DNA of 9,611 bases from UBA11579 sp039714215. GTDB taxonomy: Bacteria; Chloroflexota; Anaerolineae; Anaerolineales; UBA11579. The stretch is taken from positions 1 to 9,611 of the forward strand of contig JBDLJU010000118.1 in the NCBI GenBank assembly GCA_039714215.1. The letters run 5' to 3'. Under the pieces are notes generated by a model. The model was given only the letters and a program-made list of their open reading frames with translations. It had not been told where the DNA came from and ran no database searches. Every line of letters begins with the position of its first letter. Within the stretch, counting starts at the first letter, position 1. Positions 1-5,672 of this stretch are shown in pieces. A program made the translations under genes and the position numbers.

Positions 1-149
1 TCCTGGCTGCGGCGGTAGTTGACCACCACACTGGCGCCAGCCTGGGCAAAACGGCGGGCGATCCCGCCGCCCAGACCGCGGCCGCCGCCGGTGACAATCA
101 CAACTTTTCCACTGAAGTCGAGCAAGCTATCGGGTGTGGGGATTTGCAT
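1..149 (-). CDS. Short-chain dehydrogenase/reductase, N-terminal part (cut by window edge)
   Basis: Only the first 49 codons are visible; the rest lies beyond the left edge. The protein begins MQIPTPDSLLDFSGKVVIVT and contains a TGGGRGLGGG glycine-rich loop (about residues 20-29) after a beta strand, followed by IARRFAQAGASVVVNYRR. This is the standard Rossmann cofactor-binding start of the classical SDR family (TGxxxGxG). The basic residues after the second strand (NYRR) favour NADP(H) over NAD(H), which is a family-level inference. The ATG at 149 is preceded by AAGGAG at 161-156 with about six bases of spacing. It starts 23 bases after the cupin stop, so it is probably the third gene of the sensor-cupin-SDR operon. 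Substrate is unknown. Confidence 0.9.
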   Translation of the reverse strand, partial: MQIPTPDSLLDFSGKVVIVTGGGRGLGGGIARRFAQAGASVVVNYRRSQ

Positions 150-172
150 GGCGGTCTCCTTCAAGGCGCGGC

Positions 173-691
173 TTAAACCCGGGTGAGGGCATGGATCAGG
201 GCTGCCTGATCGGGAAATTCTTCCAGCAGGTGATCACGCTGGCCAAGAATGAAATCTTCGTCGGTGTACCCGGGCGCCATGGTGGTGCCCAGCAGGGCAT
301 ACTCCCCACCGGGGAGCAGGCGGGAACCCTGCCACACATCCCGCGGGACGACATGCTGAACGGACTGCTGGTTGAGCACATCTCGGCCGAGGACAACCCG
401 GCGGCTGTCCCCACCGGGGAAGAGCAGCAGGGTCTCGACCGGGTCCCCGAGATAGAAATGGAAGACCTCGGCGGTGGGGAGTTTATGGATCGCAGAAAAA
501 CCATCTTCTGCAGGTGTGATCAGGTAGTAGATTGCGGTACTGAAGGGCTTCTCCCCCGGATAACGATCGGGGAGCGCTCCAGCAGGGATTTTTTGGGCTG
601 CCTGGTAAGTCTGGCAGAAAAAGCCCCCTTCTCCGGGAAGTTCCTCCAGTCCAAAATGGGCAATCAATTGGGCGGCTGTTGGCCGGGGCAC
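173..691 (-). CDS. DUF985-type cupin domain protein (Cupin_5 family)
   Basis: A 172-residue cytosolic protein with no signal peptide or membrane helix. The sequence matches what is known of the DUF985/Cupin_5 family: an N-terminal helix (TAAQLIAHFGLEELPGEGGF), a FSAIHKLPTAEVFHFYLGDP core with the likely metal or ligand residues His69, Glu75 and His78, a second cupin strand pair (LLPGGEYALLGTTMAPGY) and a DEDF motif near residues 144-147. The whole length is one cupin domain, which is typical. The start codon is GTG at 691; GAGGAC lies about nine bases upstream inside the end of the sensor gene. The gene follows the sensor stop by three bases and in the same reading frame (TAA CCT GTG), so translation is probably coupled. 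The enzymatic or binding role of this family is not firmly known. Confidence 0.88.
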   Translation of the reverse strand: MPRPTAAQLIAHFGLEELPGEGGFFCQTYQAAQKIPAGALPDRYPGEKPFSTAIYYLITPAEDGFSAIHKLPTAEVFHFYLGDPVETLLLFPGGDSRRVVLGRDVLNQQSVQHVVPRDVWQGSRLLPGGEYALLGTTMAPGYTDEDFILGQRDHLLEEFPDQAALIHALTRV

Positions 692-694
692 AGG

Positions 695-2227
695 TTATTC
701 GTCCTCGCTTTTCTTTTTCTTGATCTCGCGGGCCTGCTGCTGGATGTCCTTAAAGTAATCCGACTCGACCACATCGGCGACTTCCTTAGATTTGCGGACT
801 TCATTGATCTCGATGCGCAGCTGGGAAATGGTCTCCTTGAGGGTCGCCTCACGGTGATAGACCTGGGAAGCCATGCGCTTGAACACGTTGGCGAGGGTGT
901 ACATCTCATCGTTGGGGCTGCGTTTCAGCAGCGGGTCAAGCACGCTGAGGTCAGGATCTTCCTGCTCAACTTTTTGCGCGGCGGCAGTTACCTGGTGGAT
1001 CGGGGTGACAATCCCGCGGGCAAGCAGCCAGACGATCGGCACGGAAACAACACCGCCGAGCACCAGGACGATCACAATATTGACCATCAAGGCCTGCACC
1101 TCTCCCTGGATGGTGGCGCCGACCTGAGTGGCGGCGGAATGGAAGGCGTTGACTTCAGCGGCAATCCCGATCCAGCCGAAGCCGCCGGGAGCAGGATACT
1201 CAGCGCTGAAATAGGGGATTGGGGCATAGGCAACGAATTTTTCCTTTTCCTGCCAGATGTAGAAGATCGAGCCGGGATCGCCTTCCATGGCCACAGCGTG
1301 GATCCCAGCGAGGTTTTCGTCGATGAATCCAAGCAGGTCGAGACGGATCGGGTGAGTACCAATATGCTCCACGCTGGTGACGTAGGGGAGCTGTTCGCCG
1401 TCGGTGCCCAGCCCGATCAGGTAGAACTGGTTGGGGTGAGCGATCGTGTTGGCCCGGTTATCGATCAGGTAGGCGTAGCTGCCGGTGCTGGTATCCGGGG
1501 CGGCGGCAAAGCGCTCGCCGTTAGGAACAATATGGGAGGAGAACTCGATTAAATGACGGACATCGAGGGCGAGGACCACCACGCCGCTCAGCTGGCCAGC
1601 CTGATAAACCGGCATTGCAAAACGGATGACACCCTGGTAGCGTTCGCCGGAATCATACGCCTCTCGGGTGAGGAAATTGGCAGTCACCCGGCCGGTATAG
1701 AGCTCCCCGGGGGGCAGTGCGAGCGCTTCTTGATAATATGTTTCATTGGGGTACAAGGTCCCCCCAGGATCAGTCAGGTTATTCAACTCGCTGGTGGCAG
1801 CAATTTCTCCTTCAGAAATTTTTACGATTTCCTGGCCCTCCAGATCGATGTAGGTCAGCTGGCGATACAAGGGGACAATTTCCCGGTACTCGCCGCCTTC
1901 AGCAATACCCCACAGCTCCCCCACATGGGAGTCTGAGAAAGCAAGATAGGCCTGATTGTTTGGGGTGATCAAGGCGAATGTGCGCAGGTCAGCCTCACGT
2001 TCGGTGAGAAAACCGGCAATCGAAGCCGCGGTTTCCACCGCTCGCAGTTCAAGCGCTTCTTGAGATTTTTCGATCAATGCCGCCCGGCTGAGGGCGGTAG
2101 AAGTGTCGCCTGCTTGCAACCCGCTGCGCACTGCCATCCACCCAAGGAGCATGGCGGGGAACAAGGCAGTCACCAGCAGGACAAGGAGCACTTTTCGGAA
2201 AATTGCTGAACGGAAATATTTGAACAT
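695..2227 (-). CDS. Cache-HAMP membrane sensor without an output domain
   Basis: A 510-residue membrane receptor-like protein. Helix 1 is at about residues 13-33 (VLLVLLVTALFPAMLLGWMA). An extracytoplasmic region of about 330 residues with double-Cache features (LRTFALITPN, YIDLEGQEIVKI, YYQEAL, GERYQGVIRFAMPVY, GVVVLALDVRHL, YLIDNRANTIAHPNQ) follows. Helix 2 is at about 379-403 and a HAMP domain at about 404-457 (GIVTPIHQVTAAAQKV ... NDEMYTLANVFKRM). The protein ends in a charged coiled coil (REATLKETISQLRIEINEVR ... SDYFKDIQQQAREIKKKK) and has no kinase, GGDEF, cyclase, phosphatase or methyl-accepting domain. It therefore needs a separate partner to signal. The ATG at 2227 has GAGAGG upstream with good spacing. 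It leads the operon with the cupin and SDR genes. The ligand is unknown; Cache domains usually bind small organic molecules. Confidence 0.9.
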   Translation of the reverse strand: MFKYFRSAIFRKVLLVLLVTALFPAMLLGWMAVRSGLQAGDTSTALSRAALIEKSQEALELRAVETAASIAGFLTEREADLRTFALITPNNQAYLAFSDSHVGELWGIAEGGEYREIVPLYRQLTYIDLEGQEIVKISEGEIAATSELNNLTDPGGTLYPNETYYQEALALPPGELYTGRVTANFLTREAYDSGERYQGVIRFAMPVYQAGQLSGVVVLALDVRHLIEFSSHIVPNGERFAAAPDTSTGSYAYLIDNRANTIAHPNQFYLIGLGTDGEQLPYVTSVEHIGTHPIRLDLLGFIDENLAGIHAVAMEGDPGSIFYIWQEKEKFVAYAPIPYFSAEYPAPGGFGWIGIAAEVNAFHSAATQVGATIQGEVQALMVNIVIVLVLGGVVSVPIVWLLARGIVTPIHQVTAAAQKVEQEDPDLSVLDPLLKRSPNDEMYTLANVFKRMASQVYHREATLKETISQLRIEINEVRKSKEVADVVESDYFKDIQQQAREIKKKKSEDE

Positions 2228-2288
2228 TGGAGCCTCTCAATGATTTTGGGCAGAAATGCCCCGTTATATGGATGAATTTCGTTATTTC

Positions 2289-2294
2289 ATTATA
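2289..2294 (-). promoter_or_regulatory. Likely -10 element of the sensor-cupin-SDR operon
   Basis: On the minus strand the sequence reads TATAAT, a perfect sigma-70-type -10 hexamer, with TG directly before it. It would give a leader of about 55 bases before the ATG at 2227. No good -35 hexamer is seen at the expected 16-18 base spacing (the nearest is CTGCTT), so an activator or an extended -10 may be needed. Confidence 0.45.
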
Positions 2295-2421
2295 CATGAA
2301 CGTGTGGGAGAAGCAGAAATGCAGGCCTGTTTAAAATAGCGCTGTAGATCAACATCTTTTGATTGAAAATATCAGAAAAGCATCATTTTTTAACAGTTCT
2401 TGATGCAAAAGGGGTGCTCGC

Positions 2422-2439
2422 AATTAACTAAAGTTAATT
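2422..2439 (+). promoter_or_regulatory. 18-bp perfect palindrome upstream of the cytochrome operon
   Basis: AATTAACT and AGTTAATT form a perfect inverted repeat around a two-base centre (AA). It lies about 90 bases before the first cytochrome start. It would overlap the -35 position of a promoter whose -10 is the GATAAT at 2458-2463. It is very AT-rich, so a transcription-factor operator is more likely than an RNA hairpin. The binding protein is unknown. Confidence 0.45.
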
Positions 2440-2454
2440 ACATCTGTATCAGTT

Positions 2455-2470
2455 TGTGATAATTTTTACA
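2455..2470 (+). promoter_or_regulatory. CRP-like site or extended -10 promoter of the cytochrome operon
   Basis: TGTGA-TAATTT-TTACA matches the E. coli CRP-type consensus TGTGA-N6-TCACA with one change, and its centre is about 65 bases before the ATG at 2528. A similar site (8112-8127) lies upstream of the 12-helix gene. The same bases can also be read as an extended -10 (TGT followed by GATAAT), which would put transcription start near 2470. Both readings fit and the sequence alone does not decide. Confidence 0.45.
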
Positions 2471-2495
2471 TACAGGAGGGAAGTTCCCTCCTGTA
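2471..2495 (+). repeat. 25-bp perfect inverted repeat in the cytochrome operon leader
   Basis: The 12-base arm TACAGGAGGGAA (2471-2482) is followed by a single G and then its exact reverse complement (2484-2495). As RNA it would form a strong stem with a very small loop. It starts immediately after the CRP-like/extended -10 element and ends 17 bases before the AAAGGAG ribosome site, so it probably lies at or near the 5' end of the mRNA. It could stabilise the transcript or be an operator. There is no following T-run, so it is not a classical terminator. The left arm also contains a GGAGG that the hairpin would hide. Confidence 0.7.
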
Positions 2496-2511
2496 CCTGT
2501 GTTCCCTACAC

Positions 2512-2518
2512 AAAGGAG
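2512..2518 (+). promoter_or_regulatory. Ribosome binding site that sets the start of the first cytochrome gene
   Basis: AAAGGAG lies nine bases before the ATG at 2528. The open frame can be extended upstream to a GTG at 2456, but that would translate through the 25-bp palindrome and leave a non-signal-peptide N-terminus. Starting at 2528 gives a clean lipoprotein signal. Confidence 0.8.
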
Positions 2519-2527
2519 ATAGATCGC

Positions 2528-3532
2528 ATGGAGAAAAACCGTAAAAAGAAGAGGATTTCTATACTGGTTCTAACCGCCCTCCTGGTGCTTTTGCTCACTA
2601 TCACGGCTTGTCAATCAGAACCCAACGAGCCAGAAGTAGTCGCAGATGCCCCTGAGGCCGAAGAGGTGGAGGAAGCCCCTGCGCCAACCCCAGAACCAGA
2701 ACCAATCCCAGACCAGTCAATGTACCTGGCTGATTGGGAAGCAGGCCCCCACTCAACGTACGACCTGGGTCATGGGCCAAACACCTGGTGCGCCCGCTGC
2801 CACTCCCCGCAAAACTGGGATCCAGAGGCATTCCAGGGTCCACCGCCAGACTGCTTTTCATGCAAATTCGATCACGAAGATGAGCCCCGGATTGCCCCCG
2901 GAAACGCCCTGATCCTTGAAGATGAGTGGGTTTCAATCACCTGCAACCAGTGCCATCAAGTCGACGAGAACGGGACAGCGGGCGAAGTTGCCTGGCTGAA
3001 CCCAATCAGCATGGAGTATGTAGAAGTAAAAACCACTACGGAATTGTGTGAAAAATGCCATGTGACCACCAACGGGAATGCATTTGGCTCCGGCGTGGAT
3101 CACAAGATCACATTAGGCGGCAGCGCCCACCTGAACTATGGCGGTTTCATCAATGAAGTAACTCCTCCGCAGTACTGCACGGACTGCCACGATTCTCACA
3201 CCGCAGAACCAACATACTGCTCTGGCTGCCATGATGTAACCACATCAGAGACTCACGCCGCGGTTAACTTTATGCTTGAAACAGTAAGCTGCATGGCCTG
3301 CCACGATGCTTCCGGGCTTGATGTCGGACCTAACCCAGATGACGAAACAGCGAAATGGACAACCACGCTCACCGAAATGGGACGCAGTGGTCCATCCACA
3401 TCGGCAGTAATCTCGCACAGCATTGTACATGAAGTGCTTTGCGACCGCTGCCACTTCGAAGGTAATACCTGGGAATTGATGGTACTGACCGAGGACGGAG
3501 AAGTACCAGAAGTAGAAGAACCTGGCACATAA
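2528..3532 (+). CDS. Octaheme c-type cytochrome lipoprotein with a CXXCK haem site (paralogue 1)
   Basis: A 334-residue exported haem protein. The N-terminus has a basic stretch (MEKNRKKKR), a hydrophobic core and a lipobox ITAC with Cys28 as the lipid-modified residue, then an acidic, Pro/Glu-rich linker to about residue 62. Eight covalent haem motifs follow: CARCH (88-92), CFSCK (109-113), CNQCH (139-143), CEKCH (174-178), CTDCH (217-221), CSGCH (231-235), CMACH (255-259) and CDRCH (305-309). The second has Lys in place of the axial His, as at the catalytic haem of NrfA and octaheme nitrite reductases. Extra His residues (for example 75, 82, 192, 201, 224, 243, 297, 301) can act as distal ligands. 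It is first in an operon with its paralogue and a six-helix membrane protein. It is probably a surface-anchored redox enzyme or electron carrier; the substrate is unknown. Confidence 0.92.
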   Translation: MEKNRKKKRISILVLTALLVLLLTITACQSEPNEPEVVADAPEAEEVEEAPAPTPEPEPIPDQSMYLADWEAGPHSTYDLGHGPNTWCARCHSPQNWDPEAFQGPPPDCFSCKFDHEDEPRIAPGNALILEDEWVSITCNQCHQVDENGTAGEVAWLNPISMEYVEVKTTTELCEKCHVTTNGNAFGSGVDHKITLGGSAHLNYGGFINEVTPPQYCTDCHDSHTAEPTYCSGCHDVTTSETHAAVNFMLETVSCMACHDASGLDVGPNPDDETAKWTTTLTEMGRSGPSTSAVISHSIVHEVLCDRCHFEGNTWELMVLTEDGEVPEVEEPGT

Positions 3533-3620
3533 ACCTCTGAAGAAGATGTCCCCTTCATTAATGAAGGCAACCAACATTACAAAATATTTACTCTCAAGAC
3601 AATGTAGGTGAACCGAGAGG

Positions 3621-3657
3621 ATTTGGTGGGGTGGGCACGTTTCCCACCCCACCAAAT
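3621..3657 (+). repeat. Perfect 15-bp hairpin between the two cytochrome genes
   Basis: ATTTGGTGGGGTGGG (3621-3635) and its exact complement (3643-3657) enclose a seven-base loop, CACGTTT. The right arm ends about 21 bases before the ATG at 3679. The stem is GC-rich but is followed by TACAGTT, not a T-run, so it is a weak terminator at best. It may protect the upstream message end, attenuate transcription so that paralogue 1 is made in excess, or limit ribosome access to paralogue 2. Confidence 0.8.
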
Positions 3658-3678
3658 TACAGTTCAACAGGACTTACA

Positions 3679-4575
3679 ATGAAAACCACAAAGTTGATTA
3701 CACTACTTATCGCAATTGGGCTGCTGGCCATGGTGATAACCGGCTGCGCTCAAAACAATACAACTACAAATCAAGGGCAGGGACAGTCCAATCCTGCCAA
3801 TTCTAATGAAAATCAGCCGGCTGGGACCTCCGGGGACCAAGAGCAAGATGATGGTCCTCCAGACATGGCCGCGATTGAACGCGCCTGGCAGAACAGCGCA
3901 CATGCTGCCACATTCTTAGTTGACGACAACGGACAGAACAACAGCTGCGCGCAATGCCACGCCCCAATCAACTGGAAGCCGTCGATGGACACGATTCCAG
4001 AAAGCTGCTTTACCTGTAAGTTTGAACTTGAAGACCCGCCGCCATATATTGCAGAAGCAGATTGGGAAAACATACCCTGCAAGGTATGTCATGAGCTCAA
4101 CAAGCGGGATGAAGTTCAACCAGAATATAAATGGCTGGCGATTGCGCCGATTGATGAATATGCCTCAGTTGACTCAACCACCGAGCTGTGCCAAAAGTGC
4201 CATACGGCTGAAGAACCTATGGAAGGGCATGTCTGGGTGAGCATTGAAGGCCTACACCAGGATCAAACCTGCACAGACTGCCACAATGCACATGACGACA
4301 CCGCGAGCTGCATTACCTGCCATAATGAATTAGATTTTTCCGCTTCCGAGACTGCAGGTCATGACCCAGATCATGAAAACATTTCCTGCATTATCTGCCA
4401 CGATGGCAGCGGTCTCGCAGCAAGCTTGAATACAGACACTAATCTCTGGGAGCTTTTGAGCGAAACCCCGGATGGGATCATGGTGATTTCCAATACGCAC
4501 AATATTGCCCTTGAGGCCCAATGCTCAAGCTGTCACTATGCAAACAATCCCTGGGAATTATCCGTTCAACCATAA
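3679..4575 (+). CDS. Octaheme c-type cytochrome lipoprotein with a CXXCK haem site (paralogue 2)
   Basis: A 298-residue paralogue of the preceding gene. It has a lipoprotein signal (MKTTKLITLLIAIGLLAMVI, lipobox ITGC, Cys23) and an Asn/Gln/Gly-rich linker to about residue 60. The haem motifs are CAQCH (90-94), CFTCK (110-114), CKVCH (134-138), CQKCH (171-175), CTDCH (198-202), CITCH (211-215), CIICH (237-241) and CSSCH (282-286). Order, approximate spacing and local words (TTELC, CTDCH, CHDxSGL, NxWEL) match paralogue 1, so the pair arose by duplication, while signal and linker differ completely. The ATG at 3679 is chosen because the upstream GTG at 3631 lies inside the hairpin and has no signal peptide; AGGA at 3669-3672 is a weak ribosome site. 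It probably shares the location and electron-transfer chain of paralogue 1. Confidence 0.92.
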   Translation: MKTTKLITLLIAIGLLAMVITGCAQNNTTTNQGQGQSNPANSNENQPAGTSGDQEQDDGPPDMAAIERAWQNSAHAATFLVDDNGQNNSCAQCHAPINWKPSMDTIPESCFTCKFELEDPPPYIAEADWENIPCKVCHELNKRDEVQPEYKWLAIAPIDEYASVDSTTELCQKCHTAEEPMEGHVWVSIEGLHQDQTCTDCHNAHDDTASCITCHNELDFSASETAGHDPDHENISCIICHDGSGLAASLNTDTNLWELLSETPDGIMVISNTHNIALEAQCSSCHYANNPWELSVQP

Positions 4576-4614
4576 ATAACTGATCTCTCAACAAAACAGT
4601 TTGCACAACAAAAT

Positions 4615-4620
4615 AAGGAG
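4615..4620 (+). promoter_or_regulatory. Ribosome binding site for the six-helix membrane protein
   Basis: AAGGAG lies seven bases before the ATG at 4628 and fixes that start in preference to the in-frame TTG at 4601, which has no ribosome site. Confidence 0.75.
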
Positions 4621-4627
4621 TACACTC

Positions 4628-5308
4628 ATGAAATCAGGAAAAGGCTTAAAAATCACAGCAATCATCTTCATGGCAATGACTGCGGCGATGAATTTGTTGG
4701 GTGGGGCAGGCACGGTTTGCGCTGCCTTCCTGACGAAGAAATTTCCCCCGATGTGGGATTTGTTAGACTACCAGTGGCTCTACCAACCCTTGATGATCCT
4801 CACGATCATCACCGGGATTGCAGGCATCTGGATCACCGTCAAACTGGTACGCGGCGGAGAAAAAGTTTACCGCAACGCGTTGATCATCCTGGTAGTCGGA
4901 TCCGTTTTTGGGCTGACCCAATATGTCGCCTCCCAGTTGATTCGAGGTGCATCGGCACCGGCGAATGTTAAATTCTACGTCAATTTTGTGACCCTGCTGA
5001 TCTTCCTGGCACTGAGACTGCCCGGGATCAAAGAAAAAGTAGATTTCACAACTTCATCCAGCTCCAAGGGCACCACCGGCGGCCTGGCGGCTTTCGTGGC
5101 CGGCATCATCATTCTGAGTACCTTCATCTGGGCAGCACCATCTCACATGTATATGGGTGACAACTGGCTGATGGTCTTGGAACTGCCGCTGATGATCAGC
5201 GGTACAGCACTCACCGTTGGCGGCCTGGTCGCCTTCATCTCAGGGTTGGTCTCCTCCATGAAAGATACTGGAGCTGTTCCAGCAGCTGTTGGAGCATCAG
5301 GAGATTAG
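4628..5308 (+). CDS. Six-helix integral membrane protein of unknown family
   Basis: A 226-residue protein that I do not recognise. Six hydrophobic segments are visible at about residues 9-33, 52-73, 82-104, 114-131, 151-169 and 183-208. Loops are short, with a Ser/Thr/Gly/Lys-rich loop around 140-150 and a small Ala/Gly-rich tail. There is only one His (in PSHMYMGDNW, about residue 173) and one Cys (31), so it is not an obvious bis-His b-type cytochrome. It starts 52 bases after the second cytochrome stop, with no promoter or terminator seen between, and a strong terminator follows its stop. This places it as the third gene of the cytochrome operon. A membrane partner or quinol-interacting subunit for the octaheme lipoproteins is an inference from position only. 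Confidence 0.8.
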   Translation: MKSGKGLKITAIIFMAMTAAMNLLGGAGTVCAAFLTKKFPPMWDLLDYQWLYQPLMILTIITGIAGIWITVKLVRGGEKVYRNALIILVVGSVFGLTQYVASQLIRGASAPANVKFYVNFVTLLIFLALRLPGIKEKVDFTTSSSSKGTTGGLAAFVAGIIILSTFIWAAPSHMYMGDNWLMVLELPLMISGTALTVGGLVAFISGLVSSMKDTGAVPAAVGASGD

Positions 5309-5339
5309 ACCAGATCGCTCGATACCAAGGAACAACTTC

Positions 5340-5371
5340 AAGGTGCTGCAAAAAAATGCAGCACCTTTTTT
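5340..5371 (+). terminator. Rho-independent terminator of the cytochrome operon
   Basis: The arm AAGGTGCTGCA pairs with TGCAGCACCTT around a loop of A residues and is followed by a run of Ts. It sits about 30 bases after the stop of the six-helix gene. Stem, loop and T-run fit a classical intrinsic terminator on the plus strand. Confidence 0.9.
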
Positions 5372-5394
5372 CGATCAAACTAAGTTCGATTTAT

Positions 5395-5424
5395 TAATAT
5401 TGAATGACAAGCCATTCAATATTA
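5395..5424. repeat. 12-bp perfect inverted repeat (AT-rich)
   Basis: TAATATTGAATG (5395-5406) and its exact complement (5413-5424) flank the six-base loop ACAAGC. It has no T-run. It is the second of five perfect inverted repeats in the 364-base gap between the two converging operons (5309-5672). No convincing gene is seen in that gap. Confidence 0.75.
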
Positions 5425-5535
5425 TTTGATTTAAGCAAGGCTTTGACTTGAGAATAGCTGGGAACAAACACCAAGCTGTTCTTCGGTTTCCTAAATATAA
5501 TTGATCCAGTCCGAGAGACCTTCATTGAAATTAAA

Positions 5536-5567
5536 ATAAAAAGTTTGGGCAAGCCCAAACTTTTTAT
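5536..5567 (-). terminator. Bidirectional terminator, probably ending the minus-strand operon
   Basis: A 15-base arm, ATAAAAAGTTTGGGC, and its exact complement are separated by only AA. On the minus strand the stem is followed by TTTAATTT. It has A-runs on one side and T-runs on the other, so it can terminate in both directions. It lies about 105 bases beyond the stop of the SUMF1 lipoprotein gene. Confidence 0.75.
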
Positions 5568-5570
5568 CAA

Positions 5571-5587
5571 ACCGAACTTCGTTCGGT
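5571..5587. repeat. 7-bp inverted repeat with three-base loop
   Basis: ACCGAAC and GTTCGGT flank TTC. It lies four bases from the bidirectional terminator and five bases from the next, longer hairpin. The words ATCAAAC and TTCG after this terminator also occur after the terminator at 5340-5371, a faint direct similarity. Confidence 0.6.
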
Positions 5588-5591
5588 CAAC

Positions 5592-5623
5592 CACAGTGCC
5601 GCTGAATAATCAGCGGCACTGTG
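5592..5623. repeat. 14-bp perfect hairpin
   Basis: CACAGTGCCGCTGA (5592-5605) and its exact complement (5610-5623) flank ATAA. It is GC-rich and stable. It lies about 50 bases beyond the stop of the minus-strand SUMF1 gene, so it would be the first structure at the 3' end of that transcript. No T-run follows on either strand, so processing or mRNA protection is more likely than termination. Confidence 0.7.
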
Positions 5624-5672
5624 TCAAGGAAAGTGAGAAGTAGAAAATTTTTAAGTAATATCCAGGTGCATG

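Noticed and set aside
134..1552. A 472-codon open frame on the plus strand
   Set aside because: It lies wholly antisense to the cupin and sensor genes, which have clear family motifs. Those two genes happen to share a reading frame, so their GC-rich complement stays open. It has no recognisable domain or ribosome site.
2348..2363. ATCAA-N6-TTGAT inverted repeat as an FNR box
   Set aside because: The half-sites point the wrong way and the spacing differs from the FNR consensus TTGAT-N4-ATCAA, so I do not call it an FNR site.
2456..2527. Upstream GTG extension of the first cytochrome
   Set aside because: It would translate the 25-bp palindrome and place 24 residues before the lipoprotein signal. 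The ATG at 2528 has a good ribosome site.
3631..3678. Upstream GTG extension of the second cytochrome
   Set aside because: The GTG lies within the hairpin and would spoil the signal peptide; the ATG at 3679 gives a standard lipoprotein.
5394..5594. A 66-codon minus-strand frame in the convergent gap
   Set aside because: It starts at GTG inside one hairpin and runs through the bidirectional terminator and the AT-rich inverted repeat. No ribosome site or known motif was seen, so it is probably chance.
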